From: QIJE01 sp048541835
GTDB taxonomy: Bacteria > SZUA-79 > Acidulodesulfobacterales > Acidulodesulfobacteraceae
Assembly: GCF_048541835.1 (NCBI RefSeq)
Contig: NZ_JBLEOY010000001.1
Span: 744,001 to 808,000, forward strand
Reading direction: 5' to 3'
Length of the DNA stretch: 64,000 bases
Shown: positions 1 to 9,029 of the stretch, one piece after another
Position numbering within the stretch: the stretch's first letter is position 1
Layout of the letters: each line of letters opens with the position of its first letter
Notes under the pieces: model-generated
What the model was told of the DNA's origin: nothing
The model's input: the letters and a program-made list of their open reading frames with translations, nothing else
Database searches by the model: none
Translations under genes and position numbers: made by a program

Positions 1-138
1 TACTATTCTATTTCTTTCGTACCCCGTATCATGGTTGTTCTTATAGTTTATGCGCCTATCTCGTCCTTATTAAGATAATTTGAGTACAGCAAGTGCTATT
101 ATGCCCTTAATGCATTTTATTTTACCGTCTAAGAAAAG

Positions 139-294
139 TTATCCCTCAATAATATAACCGTTAAGAATACCGGCAGTGGCAAGATTTATAGTTATCTTTT
201 TAAACAGATAACCAAAACCATAGTTTTGTATCACAACACTACCCTCGCACTTGGCCTCTTCAGTGAAAACGTCGGGCAGTCCTGCGATCATCAT
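139..294 (-). other. Short ORF remnant in the otherwise geneless left edge
   Basis: Positions 1-433 hold no convincing gene. On the minus strand an open frame of about 80 codons, closed upstream by a stop, ends at 139. Its first ATG pair is at 294/291 and gives about 50 residues containing GLPDVFTEEAKCEGSVVIQ and ending in NGYIIEG. There is no clear ribosome binding site and I recognise no family. The composition looks coding-like, so it may be the 3' end of a decayed gene, but it could be chance. I see no repeat, RNA or hairpin in the rest of 1-433. Confidence 0.2.
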
Positions 295-433
295 CCCGAA
301 TATGCCAATACCTCTACATCTATCAAAATTATTTTTCCTACGCGCTGATGCTGCTTTCGTATAAAAGTCACTACAAAAATATTATTGAGGGTGTGTTGAT
401 GAACGGTTAAACTTTTATTAAAATTTGATGAAA

Positions 434-853
434 TCATACCTTCCAACCCTTATCTGATGCAAGTTTTTGCAAATCAGGCAGGATACATGCTATATTTTTT
501 ATATCGCTCAGTAAATGCGCCGCAGCAACATAATCGAAAATACCGTCGTAAAATTCTTTAAAATCGCTTATTATATCCATAACGCCTTCAAAATTAGTCC
601 CGGGCAGAAATAAATATATGAAACCGTTTTTAACGCAGATGATATCGGAATCCCTCAATACGCCGCAGAGAGTTTTTGTAAAATCATCTGCATATTCTTT
701 TGTATTTAAATTAATATTTAAAATTGCAAGCGATATAAAATCGACGGATTCTATCTCTTCGGCAAGAGTCAGCTCTTTTTTTATCCTTTTCATATTTGAA
801 ATAGAGTGTTCTACGACCGTTTCTAAATATTCGAACGGAATAATTTTAGCCAT
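434..853 (-). CDS. Small protein with a degenerate GGDEF-like fold
   Basis: The product has 139 residues and no signal peptide or membrane segment. Around residues 66-90 the pattern LRDSD, then NGFIYLFLPGT followed by a helix, resembles the 'R.sD...RyGGDEF.ilLp.t' core of a diguanylate cyclase, but the GGDEF signature is replaced by KNGFIY. It could therefore not synthesise c-di-GMP; a binding or structural role is possible. It is the last of three minus-strand genes after tldD and the 105-residue membrane protein, about 100 bases downstream of the latter. The family assignment is inference from pattern only, and function is unknown. Confidence 0.6.
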   Translation of the reverse strand: MAKIIPFEYLETVVEHSISNMKRIKKELTLAEEIESVDFISLAILNINLNTKEYADDFTKTLCGVLRDSDIICVKNGFIYLFLPGTNFEGVMDIISDFKEFYDGIFDYVAAAHLLSDIKNIACILPDLQKLASDKGWKV

Positions 854-952
854 TTTTTCGTACCCCCGCCTAATTTTACCATATATACTTGTTTTACAAT
901 TATACTACATTTCCAAAAAAGAAATGAGCAGAAAGGCTTTTTTGCCGTATCT

Positions 953-1270
953 CTATTTTTTATGCGAGTCTTTTGCTGCGGGAAGCGACGACGCCGTCTT
1001 CACGGTTACGGGAACATTAAGCGACTTTACGCCTGAAAGATTATGTTTTTTAGGAAATATGATAGGTCTGATTCCGGTTCCCTGAAGTTGTTTGTTTCGG
1101 ATTAATGTAAACGATTCTCCAAAATAATAAAGCTTGATGGAACCGTACAAAAATAAAATAACGAATATTAAAACAACGGCATATTTTACAAAAGAAACGA
1201 TCCGATTTTTTTTAATTCTGCGTCTATTGAACGTCTTCTGATACGATTTCCAGTCTTTTACTCTTTCCAT
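953..1270 (-). CDS. Small single-pass membrane protein, function unknown
   Basis: The 105-residue product has a very basic N-terminus (KSYQKTFNRRRIKKNR), one membrane segment at about residues 27-46 (VSFVKYAVVLIFVILFLYG) and an exported basic tail of about 55 residues. By the positive-inside rule the N-terminus should be cytoplasmic. It starts 12 bases after tldD stops, so the two are probably cotranscribed and may be translationally coupled. I do not recognise the family; size and topology are like small cell-division or envelope proteins, but no motif supports a specific role. Confidence 0.6.
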   Translation of the reverse strand: MERVKDWKSYQKTFNRRRIKKNRIVSFVKYAVVLIFVILFLYGSIKLYYFGESFTLIRNKQLQGTGIRPIIFPKKHNLSGVKSLNVPVTVKTASSLPAAKDSHKK

Positions 1271-1282
1271 TCTAAAATTATT

Positions 1283-2692
1283 TTAATTCTTACCACCTAC
1301 TATTATTGAAGGAATTCTTAACGTAGGCTGGGCATCGGATACCGGGACCCCTTGCCCGTCCTTACCGCATGTTCCGATACCGAATCCTAAATCGTTACCG
1401 ACCATATCTATGTTTTTTAATACCTCGGGACCGTTTCCCATAAGTGTCGCACCACTAACGGCTTCACCTATAACACCCCCCTTTATAGTATAACCCTCCA
1501 TGACATCGAACACAAAATCTCCGGTAACCGTGTTTACTTGACCCCCACCCATTTTCCTAACGAAAATGCCGTCACTTACGCTTTTTATAATGTCTTCGGG
1601 GTCGGATTCACCTTTAGCAATCATCGTATTCGACATTCTTACTATAGGCGGATGCTCATACGATTGCCTTCTACCGTTACCGGTAAGCCCGTAGCCGTAT
1701 TTTATAAGAGACAATCTATCGGACATATATCTTTTTAGAACTCCGTTTTCCACAAGCACGTTTCTATCCGAACATGTTCCTTCGTCGTCAAATCTGTAAA
1801 AACCTCTTTTCCCCACTAAAGAAGAATCGTCTATAACAGTTATCAATTTTGACGCTATCCGTTCTCCTATTTTGTCGGAATATACGCTCAAACCGTTGCC
1901 TGCAATATCCGCTTCTAATCCGTGTCCGATCGCCTCATGTATCATCGTTCCTCCGGCCTCATTAGATAACACGACGGGCATCGTCCCCGAAGGAGCAAAG
2001 GGAGCGTCAAGCTGAGTTAATGCTCTATTTAATGCCTCTTTTGCAATATCTTCCGGAGTATTTTTATCAAAAAATTCGAAACCGGTAAACCCTCCTGCCA
2101 CTTCATAACCAACCTCCGCTCTATTCCCGTTGGACACCACGACATGAGCGAGAAATACTATATTTTCCCTGATATCCTTTACGAAATCGCCCAATGAATT
2201 CACTATTACGACATCCTGCTTATAATCGACGTAAGTAATATTAACCTGAACGACTCTTTTATCAAAATTCCATGAGTAATCGACAACGGGCTTTATTTTG
2301 CTTAATTTTTCATCGATAGAAACGTCGGCAACGTCTTTTGTTATGCTAAAATCCGTTTTAGGTTTCTTTTCGTTAAAATTTAAGGGCTTAAAAACCGTAT
2401 TGCCGTTACCCCTCTTATCCGCATCGTTGCGCGCCGCTTCTCTCAAATCTCCGGCAATTTGTATCAATTTTTTTTCTTCTAAATTGTTAGTATAGGCATA
2501 ATATGTTTTATTATTGGAAATAAGCCTTAGGCCTACCCCCTGAACTGCACCGTTAATAGCCTTTTCAAGCCTCTTGCCCTCATTCGACAATAGGGTGGAA
2601 ACCTTAGATTCTATAAATATATCTATAAAATCATCTTTATTCAAATAAGCATTTTTAAGAATCCCCTCAAAATTTAAATCGGTTATCGTCAT
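1283..2692 (-). CDS. tldD: Metalloprotease TldD
   Basis: TldD is a zinc-dependent peptidase of the TldD/PmbA family. In E. coli the TldD-TldE heterodimer trims unfolded peptides, matures microcin B17 and degrades CcdA. The zinc-binding HExxxH site is intact at residues 252-257 (HEAIGHGLEAD), and the glycine-rich C-terminal half ends in a typical QPTLRIPSIIVGG segment. At 469 residues it has the normal full length. No tldE/pmbA partner is present in the window. It heads a minus-strand group with two small unknown genes and is divergent from alr, about 100 bases away. The identification is secure; the substrate here is unknown. Confidence 0.95.
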   Translation of the reverse strand: MTITDLNFEGILKNAYLNKDDFIDIFIESKVSTLLSNEGKRLEKAINGAVQGVGLRLISNNKTYYAYTNNLEEKKLIQIAGDLREAARNDADKRGNGNTVFKPLNFNEKKPKTDFSITKDVADVSIDEKLSKIKPVVDYSWNFDKRVVQVNITYVDYKQDVVIVNSLGDFVKDIRENIVFLAHVVVSNGNRAEVGYEVAGGFTGFEFFDKNTPEDIAKEALNRALTQLDAPFAPSGTMPVVLSNEAGGTMIHEAIGHGLEADIAGNGLSVYSDKIGERIASKLITVIDDSSLVGKRGFYRFDDEGTCSDRNVLVENGVLKRYMSDRLSLIKYGYGLTGNGRRQSYEHPPIVRMSNTMIAKGESDPEDIIKSVSDGIFVRKMGGGQVNTVTGDFVFDVMEGYTIKGGVIGEAVSGATLMGNGPEVLKNIDMVGNDLGFGIGTCGKDGQGVPVSDAQPTLRIPSIIVGGKN

Positions 2693-2793
2693 TTTTATCC
2701 CCTATCGCCCCTAAATTAATTATCATAATAAAAGTACATGATATCAAAAACACCGGCTTCAGACAAGTATAAACGCTCCTGAATATCCTAAAA

Positions 2794-2822
2794 TTGACTT
2801 TTACCGGCTTTTTCCTTAAAAT
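2794..2822 (+). promoter_or_regulatory. Sigma-70 type promoter placing the start at the alr ATG
   Basis: TTGACT at 2794-2799 and TAAAAT at 2817-2822 are separated by 17 bases. Initiation 7-8 bases after the -10 falls on 2829-2830, and the alr start ATG is 2830-2832. No Shine-Dalgarno is seen, so the mRNA would be leaderless. Confidence 0.6.
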
Positions 2823-2829
2823 GAAAGTT

Positions 2830-3954
2830 ATGCCCGATACTTCTCTATATATAAATCTGAGGGACCTAAAAAAAAACATTGATGCCGTAAAATCTCTTAA
2901 ATCCGTCAAGAATAAAACCGTCATTGCTGTTATAAAATCTGACGCATACGGTCATGGGCTGATTCCGGTTGCAAAAACACTTTCAGATAACGGAATAAAT
3001 TTTTTCGGAATTATTTATATGGAAGAAGCAGCGGCCATTCTTAAAAATATTCCGAAAGCTAAGCTCCTGCTCCTCCGCGGAGTTGCAGAATCAGATATAA
3101 CCGAGGCTATAAACCTCAATTTAAGCATATCGGCGATAAGCTTGGAATATCTGCATATTCTTTTAAGCAAGGCAAAGATGCTTAAAAAATCCGTAAATAT
3201 TCATATAAAATTCGATTCCGGAATGAATCGCTTAGGTTTAAGCGGCGACGAAATAAAATCCGCAATAAATATCATAAGGAAAAACAAAGATTTTATTAAT
3301 ACCGAGGGTTTTTTTAGCCATCTGTCATCAGCCGGAAATGACACGGAATACACTAATTTCCAATTAGCCAACTATAAAAAAACCCTGTCTTTATTCCATA
3401 GCGAAGGCATTAAGCCTTTATATGCCCATATAAGCGCCAGTTCATCACTGCTAAACGATAAAATAGACGAAGACTATTCAAATGCGGTAAGACCCGGCAT
3501 TTCTATCTACGGAATAAACCCTAATATAAACTATACCGGATATTCTCATATTAACCTTAATCCGCTTATGACCGTAGAATCTTCCGTTATGCAGATTAAA
3601 AAAGTTAAAAAGGGTGCATTTATCTCTTATAACAACACATACAGAGCAAATAACGATATGATTATCGCAATTGTTCCCGCAGGCTACGACAACGGCATTC
3701 CAAGACTATTATCCAACAAGGGAAGATTTTTAATAAATGATAAATTTGCAAAAATTACAGGCATTGTAACAATGAATACAACAATGATAGACGTAACAAA
3801 AATAGAAGGAGTAAAACCGGGCAGCAGAGTAATAATCGCGGGAAAAGACGCTTCAAACGAAATCACTCCACAAGAAATAGCGCAACTTGCTCAAACCATT
3901 CCTTACGAAATATGCCTTAATTTTGGAAAATCCAATAAAAAAATTTACCGTTAA
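2830..3954 (+). CDS. alr: Alanine racemase
   Basis: A PLP enzyme that interconverts L- and D-alanine, supplying D-Ala for peptidoglycan. The PLP lysine motif VIKSDAYGHG is at about residues 34-43 counted from ATG 2830. The C-terminal domain carries the SYNNTY segment (family SYG..Y, holding the catalytic tyrosine) and AGYDNGIPR. I chose ATG 2830 because the frame can be extended only to a TTG at 2794, which is the -35 box of the promoter, while 2830 sits where transcription should start; ATG 2821 is the alternative. It is a lone plus-strand gene whose last 4 bases overlap the end of the convergent nfu-like gene. Confidence 0.95.
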   Translation: MPDTSLYINLRDLKKNIDAVKSLKSVKNKTVIAVIKSDAYGHGLIPVAKTLSDNGINFFGIIYMEEAAAILKNIPKAKLLLLRGVAESDITEAINLNLSISAISLEYLHILLSKAKMLKKSVNIHIKFDSGMNRLGLSGDEIKSAINIIRKNKDFINTEGFFSHLSSAGNDTEYTNFQLANYKKTLSLFHSEGIKPLYAHISASSSLLNDKIDEDYSNAVRPGISIYGINPNINYTGYSHINLNPLMTVESSVMQIKKVKKGAFISYNNTYRANNDMIIAIVPAGYDNGIPRLLSNKGRFLINDKFAKITGIVTMNTTMIDVTKIEGVKPGSRVIIAGKDASNEITPQEIAQLAQTIPYEICLNFGKSNKKIYR

Positions 3955-4181
3955 ACTGCGTTTACTTCTTTAACTCCCGGCACACGTTCTTTAAGTAAAC
4001 GTTCTATTCCGCCCTTAAGAGTCATCATGGAGCCCATGCAGCCGGCGCATGCCCCTTTAAGCTTAACGTTAATCGTTCCGTCTTCAAGAATATCGACTAA
4101 TTCTACGTCTCCTCCGTCAAACTGCAACGAGGGCCTAATCTCATCTATAACCTTCATTACCTGATCCCTGTCTAAAGCCAT
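3951..4181 (-). CDS. NifU C-terminal-domain iron-sulfur scaffold (Nfu type)
   Basis: The 76-residue product consists only of the NifU C-terminal (Nfu) domain. It carries the CxxC motif at residues 45-48 (GACAGCMGS), which bridges a 4Fe-4S cluster between two subunits, and the usual LKGGIERLLKERVPGV helix after it. It probably delivers Fe-S clusters to apoproteins; whether it acts as scaffold or carrier cannot be told. It follows greA on the same strand after 55 bases and its end overlaps the end of alr by 4 bases. No other isc/suf genes are in the window. Confidence 0.9.
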   Translation of the reverse strand: MALDRDQVMKVIDEIRPSLQFDGGDVELVDILEDGTINVKLKGACAGCMGSMMTLKGGIERLLKERVPGVKEVNAV

Positions 4182-4236
4182 TATAATCTCCCTTTTTTCT
4201 TATAATATATTATGTGCGTATGCGTTCATTTTACCA

Positions 4237-4740
4237 TTAAGCATATTTAATGTCAAGGATTTCGAACTCTCTAACCCCGTTAGGAACTTTAATAGTTACT
4301 TCGTCTCCTACACATTTTCCTATAAGCGCCTTGGCGATTGGAGAACTTATCGAGATTTTACCGTTTTTTATACTGGATTCCGTGTCTCCGACTATTTGAT
4401 ACGAGACCTCCTTGTCGCTATTTAAATCTAACAAACTTACCTTTGCGCCGAATACAACCTTCTCTTCACAAATCTTAGCCACGTCGATAACCTGAGCACG
4501 AGCAATTTTATCCTCCAGCTCTAAAATCTTCCCCTGTAGAAAACCCTGTTTTTCCTTTGCCGAGTGATATTCCGCATTTTCCGATAAATCTCCGTGCGCA
4601 ATAGCTTCTTCTATTGCTTTAATATTTGCCGGTCTTTCGACGGACTTTAACCTTTTCAGATCTTTAATCATATTACTATAGCCTTCTTTTGTAATATAAA
4701 AAATCTTTTCATCAAGTACCAAAACCTCACCCCCCCCCAC
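4237..4740 (-). CDS. greA: Transcription elongation factor GreA
   Basis: GreA inserts its N-terminal coiled coil into the RNA polymerase secondary channel and stimulates cleavage of backtracked transcripts. The acidic coiled-coil tip signature GDLSENAEYHSAKE and the C-terminal FKBP-like domain (SPIAKALIGKCVGDEV) are present, and about 160 residues is normal. The start is ambiguous: the frame opens at GTG 4740, only 7 bases after the carB stop and without an upstream Shine-Dalgarno, then runs through a G-tract (4730-4738) that looks like the ribosome binding site. TTG 4722 is the other candidate. It is the next-to-last gene of the pyrimidine operon. Confidence 0.95.
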   Translation of the reverse strand: MGGGEVLVLDEKIFYITKEGYSNMIKDLKRLKSVERPANIKAIEEAIAHGDLSENAEYHSAKEKQGFLQGKILELEDKIARAQVIDVAKICEEKVVFGAKVSLLDLNSDKEVSYQIVGDTESSIKNGKISISSPIAKALIGKCVGDEVTIKVPNGVREFEILDIKYA

Positions 4741-4747
4741 CTAATTA

Positions 4748-7700
4748 TTATATGTTATTTATACGTTTATAATAGTCCTGTAAGGCGTTTACGGACAAAT
4801 CATTTTCCTTAAGCGCCTTAATTGCCATGCATGCGGCAGTCGCTCCCCTTATAGTCGTATAATAAGGAAGTAAAAACTCTACTGCGCTTCTTCTTATTGC
4901 ATAAGAATCCTCAAGAGACTTCATTCCCCTCGGCGTATTAAAAATCATAGAAATCTCTTTGTTCTTTAACGCATCTATTATGTGAGGTCTGCCCTCTTTA
5001 ACCTTATTTATCTTTTTATTTTTAATACCCGATTTATTTAAATATTCCGAGGTTCCTTTCGTAGCTATTATATTTAAACCCATATCTATCAGCGACCCGC
5101 ATAAATCGTTCAAGTATTTTTTATCCTCGTCTTTAACGCTTATAAGAACGTTTCCCGACAACGGAAGATTTTGCCCGGAGGCTATCTGCGATTTGGCATA
5201 TGCCATGCCGAAATTTAAATCTATGCCCATTACCTCGCCTGTAGACTTCATTTCAGGTCCAAGCATAGGATCTACGTTCGTAAATTTGGAGAACGGGAAT
5301 ACGGCTTCCTTAACGCAAAAATAGTTTATATGAAACGACCTTCCAAGCCCGAATGTCTTAATTTTTTCCCCTAAAAGCACCTTTGTTGCAAGTTTTGCCA
5401 CGGGCACTCCGGTAGCCTTGCTTATGAAAGGGATAGTCCTTGAAGCCCGAGGGTTAACCTCTATTATGTATATTTCGTTATTTTTTACGGCATACTGCAT
5501 ATTTGCGAGGCCCTTTACATGGAATTCCCTGCATAGCGTTTCCGTAATATCTTTTATCTTCTCTACAGCGCTCGGTTTTAAGGAAAACACCGGCAAAGAA
5601 CAGGCACTGTCCCCGGAATGAACACCCGCCTCTTCTATATGTTCCATTATTCCGGCAATATAAGTCGATTCTCCGTCGCTTAAAACGTCTACGTCAACCT
5701 CTATCGCATCTTCAAGAAATTTATCGATCAATATAGGGAAAGAAATATCTTGTTTAAATATCTTTTTGATATAGTTCAACAAACCGGCTTCGCCGTAAAT
5801 AACCTCCATTGCTCTTCCGCCAAGGACATAAGATGGACGGAGTAAAACAGGAAACCCTATTGCGGCGGCTTTTTCATAAATTTCTTCTTCCCTGAACGCC
5901 ATAGCGTTTTCCGGCTGTAAAAGGTTTATTTTTTCTATAACATTATTAAACTTTTCTCTGTTCTCAGCTATATCTATATACTTAAAAGGCGTCCCTAATA
6001 TTTTAATGCCGTCGGAATCCAATGCCTCGGCAAGCTTAAGCGGCGTTTGTCCGCCAAATTGCAATATAACCGGAGGATTACCCTCTGCATTACAAACAGC
6101 GATAGTATCCTCAAACGTTAACGGTTCAAAATACAGCCTTGAAGACGTATCATAGTCGGTAGAAACAGTTTCTGGATTGCAATTAAGCATAATAGAGGAG
6201 TAATTACCGTCTCTTAACGCGAAAGAGCAATGGACACAACAATAATCGAACTCAACACCCTGTCCTATTCTGTTGGGGCCGCTTCCTAAGATTATCACTT
6301 TCTTGCCTTCCAACGGTTTAATTTCGTTAAACTTGTCGTAAGACGAATACATATAGGGCGTAGCCGCATCAAATTCGCCGGCGCACGTATCTACCTTCTT
6401 ATATACCCTTACCACATTATTTTTATCACATACTTCATATATAATTTTTTCCTTGTTTTTAATCAAAGATAGAACATCTTTATCTTTTTTTAAGTATTCT
6501 TCGGGCGGGATATGCCTACCGTCGCTCTTTCTCGTAATTATTTTTGCAATAATTCTGTTTGAAAAGCCCAACTCCTTTGATTCCCTCAAAAGTTCTATAT
6601 CTTTTTCCGGATTTATGCTAAAAAATAGTTTTTTCTCCTGTTCCACTATAAGTCTAATCTGATTAATAAATAGTCTGTCTATTTTAGAAAATTCATATAT
6701 CTCGTTGACGGTAAAACCTACTCTTAGGGCATCGGCTATTAAAAATAATCTCCTATAATCGTTATTTTCTATAAAAGATTTTATTTCCTCTTTTACTGCC
6801 GGAATATCCCGTCTAGTTCCTATTTCGTCATAAGTTAAATCAAGCCCGTAAAGCGATTCTATCCCATAATAACCATTTTCTAAAGACCTCACCGCTTTTT
6901 GAAGGGATTCGCAAAGCGTTCTCCCTATCGCCATTACCTCGCCAACCGATTTCATATGTGCCGTCAGAGTGCTATCCGTCTGCAGAAACTTCTCAAAGGT
7001 AAACCTCGGCATTTTCGTTACCACGTAATCAATGGACGGCTCAAAGCATGCGAGGGTTTTCTTTGTAATATCGTTAGTGATTTCATCCAAGGTGTAGCCC
7101 ACAGCAAGCTTAGTCGCTATTTTAGCGATTGCAAAACCAGTCGCCTTTGAAGCTAAGCTCGAACTCCTTGAAACCCTCGGATTCATCTCTATAACATAGG
7201 CATCGTCGGAATCCGGATCTAAAGCGAATTGAATGTTGGAGCCTCCAGTTTCTACGCCGATTTCCTTCATTATTTTTATAGAATAATCGCGAAGTTTCTG
7301 CAGATCCTTGTCGCTTAATGTCTGTACCGGAGCAACCGTAATAGAATCCCCGGTATGAATACCCATAGGGTCGATATTTTCAATGGAACACACTATTATG
7401 GTATTTCTATTTTTATCCGTCATGACTTCAAGCTCGACTTCTTTGAACCCTATGACGGATTTTTCTATCAATATTTCATTAATGGGACTTGCATTTATGC
7501 CGTTTAGAGCAAATTCGGCAAACTCGTAAGTATTATAGGCCATTCCGCCGCCTGTCCCTCCAAGCGTAAAAGACGGTCTTATAATTACCGGAAAACCTAT
7601 TTCCTTTTGAACATTATAAGCCTCTTCCATGTTGGTGGCAAAACCGCCCTGCAAAACCGGAATGCCTATTTTTTCCATACTTCTCTTAAAATATTCCCTA

Positions 7701-8083
7701 TCCTCCGCCTTTTTAATTGCATCTACATTCGCTCCAAGGATATTTATCCCGTATTTTTGCAAAACCCCCGCTTCGTGAAGTTCAAGTACGAGATTGAGTG
7801 CCGTCTGTCCACCTAATACAGGCAGTATGCTATCTGGCCTTTCTTTCTCAATAATCTTAACGATAAAATCCATCGTAAGGGGTTCTATATAAGTTTTATA
7901 GGCATAATCCGGATCGGTCATAATGGTGGCGGGATTAGAATTGACAAGGACTACTTTATAGCCCTCTTCGACCAACGCCTTTGTACCCTGGGTTCCGGAA
8001 TAATCAAATTCCGCCGCTTGCCCGATAATTATCGGACCGGAACCTATTATCAAGATTTTTTTGATATCCGTTCTTTTAGGCAT
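4748..8083 (-). CDS. carB: Carbamoyl-phosphate synthase, large subunit
   Basis: It makes carbamoyl phosphate from bicarbonate, two ATP and ammonia tunnelled from CarA, feeding pyrimidine and arginine synthesis. At 1111 residues it is full length (E. coli 1073). Two homologous ATP-grasp halves begin with GSGPIIIGQAAEFDYSG and GSGPNRIGQGVEFDYC, and the C-terminal MGS-like allosteric domain covers roughly the last 150 residues (STGEVMGIDLNFGMAYAK onward). It lies between pflX-like and greA genes in the pyr operon; carA is upstream, separated from it by the radical-SAM gene. No unusual features. Confidence 0.98.
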   Translation of the reverse strand: MPKRTDIKKILIIGSGPIIIGQAAEFDYSGTQGTKALVEEGYKVVLVNSNPATIMTDPDYAYKTYIEPLTMDFIVKIIEKERPDSILPVLGGQTALNLVLELHEAGVLQKYGINILGANVDAIKKAEDREYFKRSMEKIGIPVLQGGFATNMEEAYNVQKEIGFPVIIRPSFTLGGTGGGMAYNTYEFAEFALNGINASPINEILIEKSVIGFKEVELEVMTDKNRNTIIVCSIENIDPMGIHTGDSITVAPVQTLSDKDLQKLRDYSIKIMKEIGVETGGSNIQFALDPDSDDAYVIEMNPRVSRSSSLASKATGFAIAKIATKLAVGYTLDEITNDITKKTLACFEPSIDYVVTKMPRFTFEKFLQTDSTLTAHMKSVGEVMAIGRTLCESLQKAVRSLENGYYGIESLYGLDLTYDEIGTRRDIPAVKEEIKSFIENNDYRRLFLIADALRVGFTVNEIYEFSKIDRLFINQIRLIVEQEKKLFFSINPEKDIELLRESKELGFSNRIIAKIITRKSDGRHIPPEEYLKKDKDVLSLIKNKEKIIYEVCDKNNVVRVYKKVDTCAGEFDAATPYMYSSYDKFNEIKPLEGKKVIILGSGPNRIGQGVEFDYCCVHCSFALRDGNYSSIMLNCNPETVSTDYDTSSRLYFEPLTFEDTIAVCNAEGNPPVILQFGGQTPLKLAEALDSDGIKILGTPFKYIDIAENREKFNNVIEKINLLQPENAMAFREEEIYEKAAAIGFPVLLRPSYVLGGRAMEVIYGEAGLLNYIKKIFKQDISFPILIDKFLEDAIEVDVDVLSDGESTYIAGIMEHIEEAGVHSGDSACSLPVFSLKPSAVEKIKDITETLCREFHVKGLANMQYAVKNNEIYIIEVNPRASRTIPFISKATGVPVAKLATKVLLGEKIKTFGLGRSFHINYFCVKEAVFPFSKFTNVDPMLGPEMKSTGEVMGIDLNFGMAYAKSQIASGQNLPLSGNVLISVKDEDKKYLNDLCGSLIDMGLNIIATKGTSEYLNKSGIKNKKINKVKEGRPHIIDALKNKEISMIFNTPRGMKSLEDSYAIRRSAVEFLLPYYTTIRGATAACMAIKALKENDLSVNALQDYYKRINNI

Positions 8084-8095
8084 AATTTTATTTTT

Positions 8096-9028
8096 TTATA
8101 TATATAAATTACGGTCGTTCTGAAAAAACCCCGTTAAATTGTCTTCGGTTATCTCTTTAAGGGCGCATAAATATTCACTTTCCGTTATCTTTCTATTTAT
8201 ATTAATATCATAAAACGCTTTATACGCAGGAAAATACTGACTCATAAGGCTTATCGGCACTTTACCGTCAATCTCTTCCGCAATGAATCTAAAAGAATCC
8301 GCGTATCCGCTAATACCGTTCGGCAAAACAAGATGCCTCGCCAAAAGACCGGAAACCGCGATGCCGCAGTTATTTACCTTAAGTTCTCCAACCTGATCGT
8401 ACATAATTTTTAGCGCTCTCCTGTTGACGATGACATAATCGGCTACACCGGAATATTGCAACGCATATTTATCGTCGGAATATTTTATATCCGGAAGATA
8501 TATATCTATAATACCGTCCAAAAGATAAAGTAACTTTTCTTCTTCATACCCCGAACTGTTATAAACGATCGGGATTTTTAAACCTTTATTTTTAGCTAAA
8601 AAAATTGCCTCTGCTACAAAAAACATATAATGCAAGGATGTAACAAGATTGATATTGTTAGCCCCTTTTTCCTGCAATTTAAGCATGCCTTCGGCAAGTC
8701 CCGAGGCATCGTAAATTTTTCCCGTGCAATATCTGCTTACAGGATAGTTTTGACAAAACTTGCACTTTAAAGAACAACCGCTAAAGAATACCGTTCCAGA
8801 ACCGTTTTTACCCGATATCGAAGGCTCTTCGCCAAAATGCAAATTCATACTCGCTATCTTCAATATGCCGGCCGCTCCGCATAACCCCTTCTCCCCCTTA
8901 AATCGCTTTGCCCCGCATTTGCGCGGACATAGCTCGCAGCCCTCCGTCAAATCATAAAGCCCGTCTATTTTTGAACGAAATACCGCATTAGAAAGATTTA
9001 TATATGACGGAATATGTTCTGCCTTCAT
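8096..9028 (-). CDS. Radical SAM protein of the PflX (COG1313) family
   Basis: It carries the radical-SAM CxxxCxxC cluster motif at C85, C89 and C92 (SGCSLKCKFCQNYPVSR). A second cysteine group near the N-terminus (C31, C34, C38, C50; CELCPRKCGA...GLCGA) is typical of the PflX/COG1313 group, which resembles pyruvate formate-lyase activating enzyme but has no firmly known substrate. At 310 residues it is a normal length. It starts 1 base after carA stops and ends 12 bases before carB, so it is embedded between the two carbamoyl-phosphate synthase subunit genes. No glycyl-radical enzyme is visible in the window. Family is certain; reaction unknown. Confidence 0.9.
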   Translation of the reverse strand: MKAEHIPSYINLSNAVFRSKIDGLYDLTEGCELCPRKCGAKRFKGEKGLCGAAGILKIASMNLHFGEEPSISGKNGSGTVFFSGCSLKCKFCQNYPVSRYCTGKIYDASGLAEGMLKLQEKGANNINLVTSLHYMFFVAEAIFLAKNKGLKIPIVYNSSGYEEEKLLYLLDGIIDIYLPDIKYSDDKYALQYSGVADYVIVNRRALKIMYDQVGELKVNNCGIAVSGLLARHLVLPNGISGYADSFRFIAEEIDGKVPISLMSQYFPAYKAFYDININRKITESEYLCALKEITEDNLTGFFQNDRNLYI

Positions 9029-9029
9029 T

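Noticed and set aside
2794..2829. A longer alr N-terminus starting with TTG 2794
   Set aside because: The TTG is the -35 box of a well-spaced promoter, and the racemase fold begins near ATG 2830.
4731..4738. A G-quadruplex at the greA start
   Set aside because: Only one uninterrupted G-run is present; a quadruplex within one strand needs four runs.
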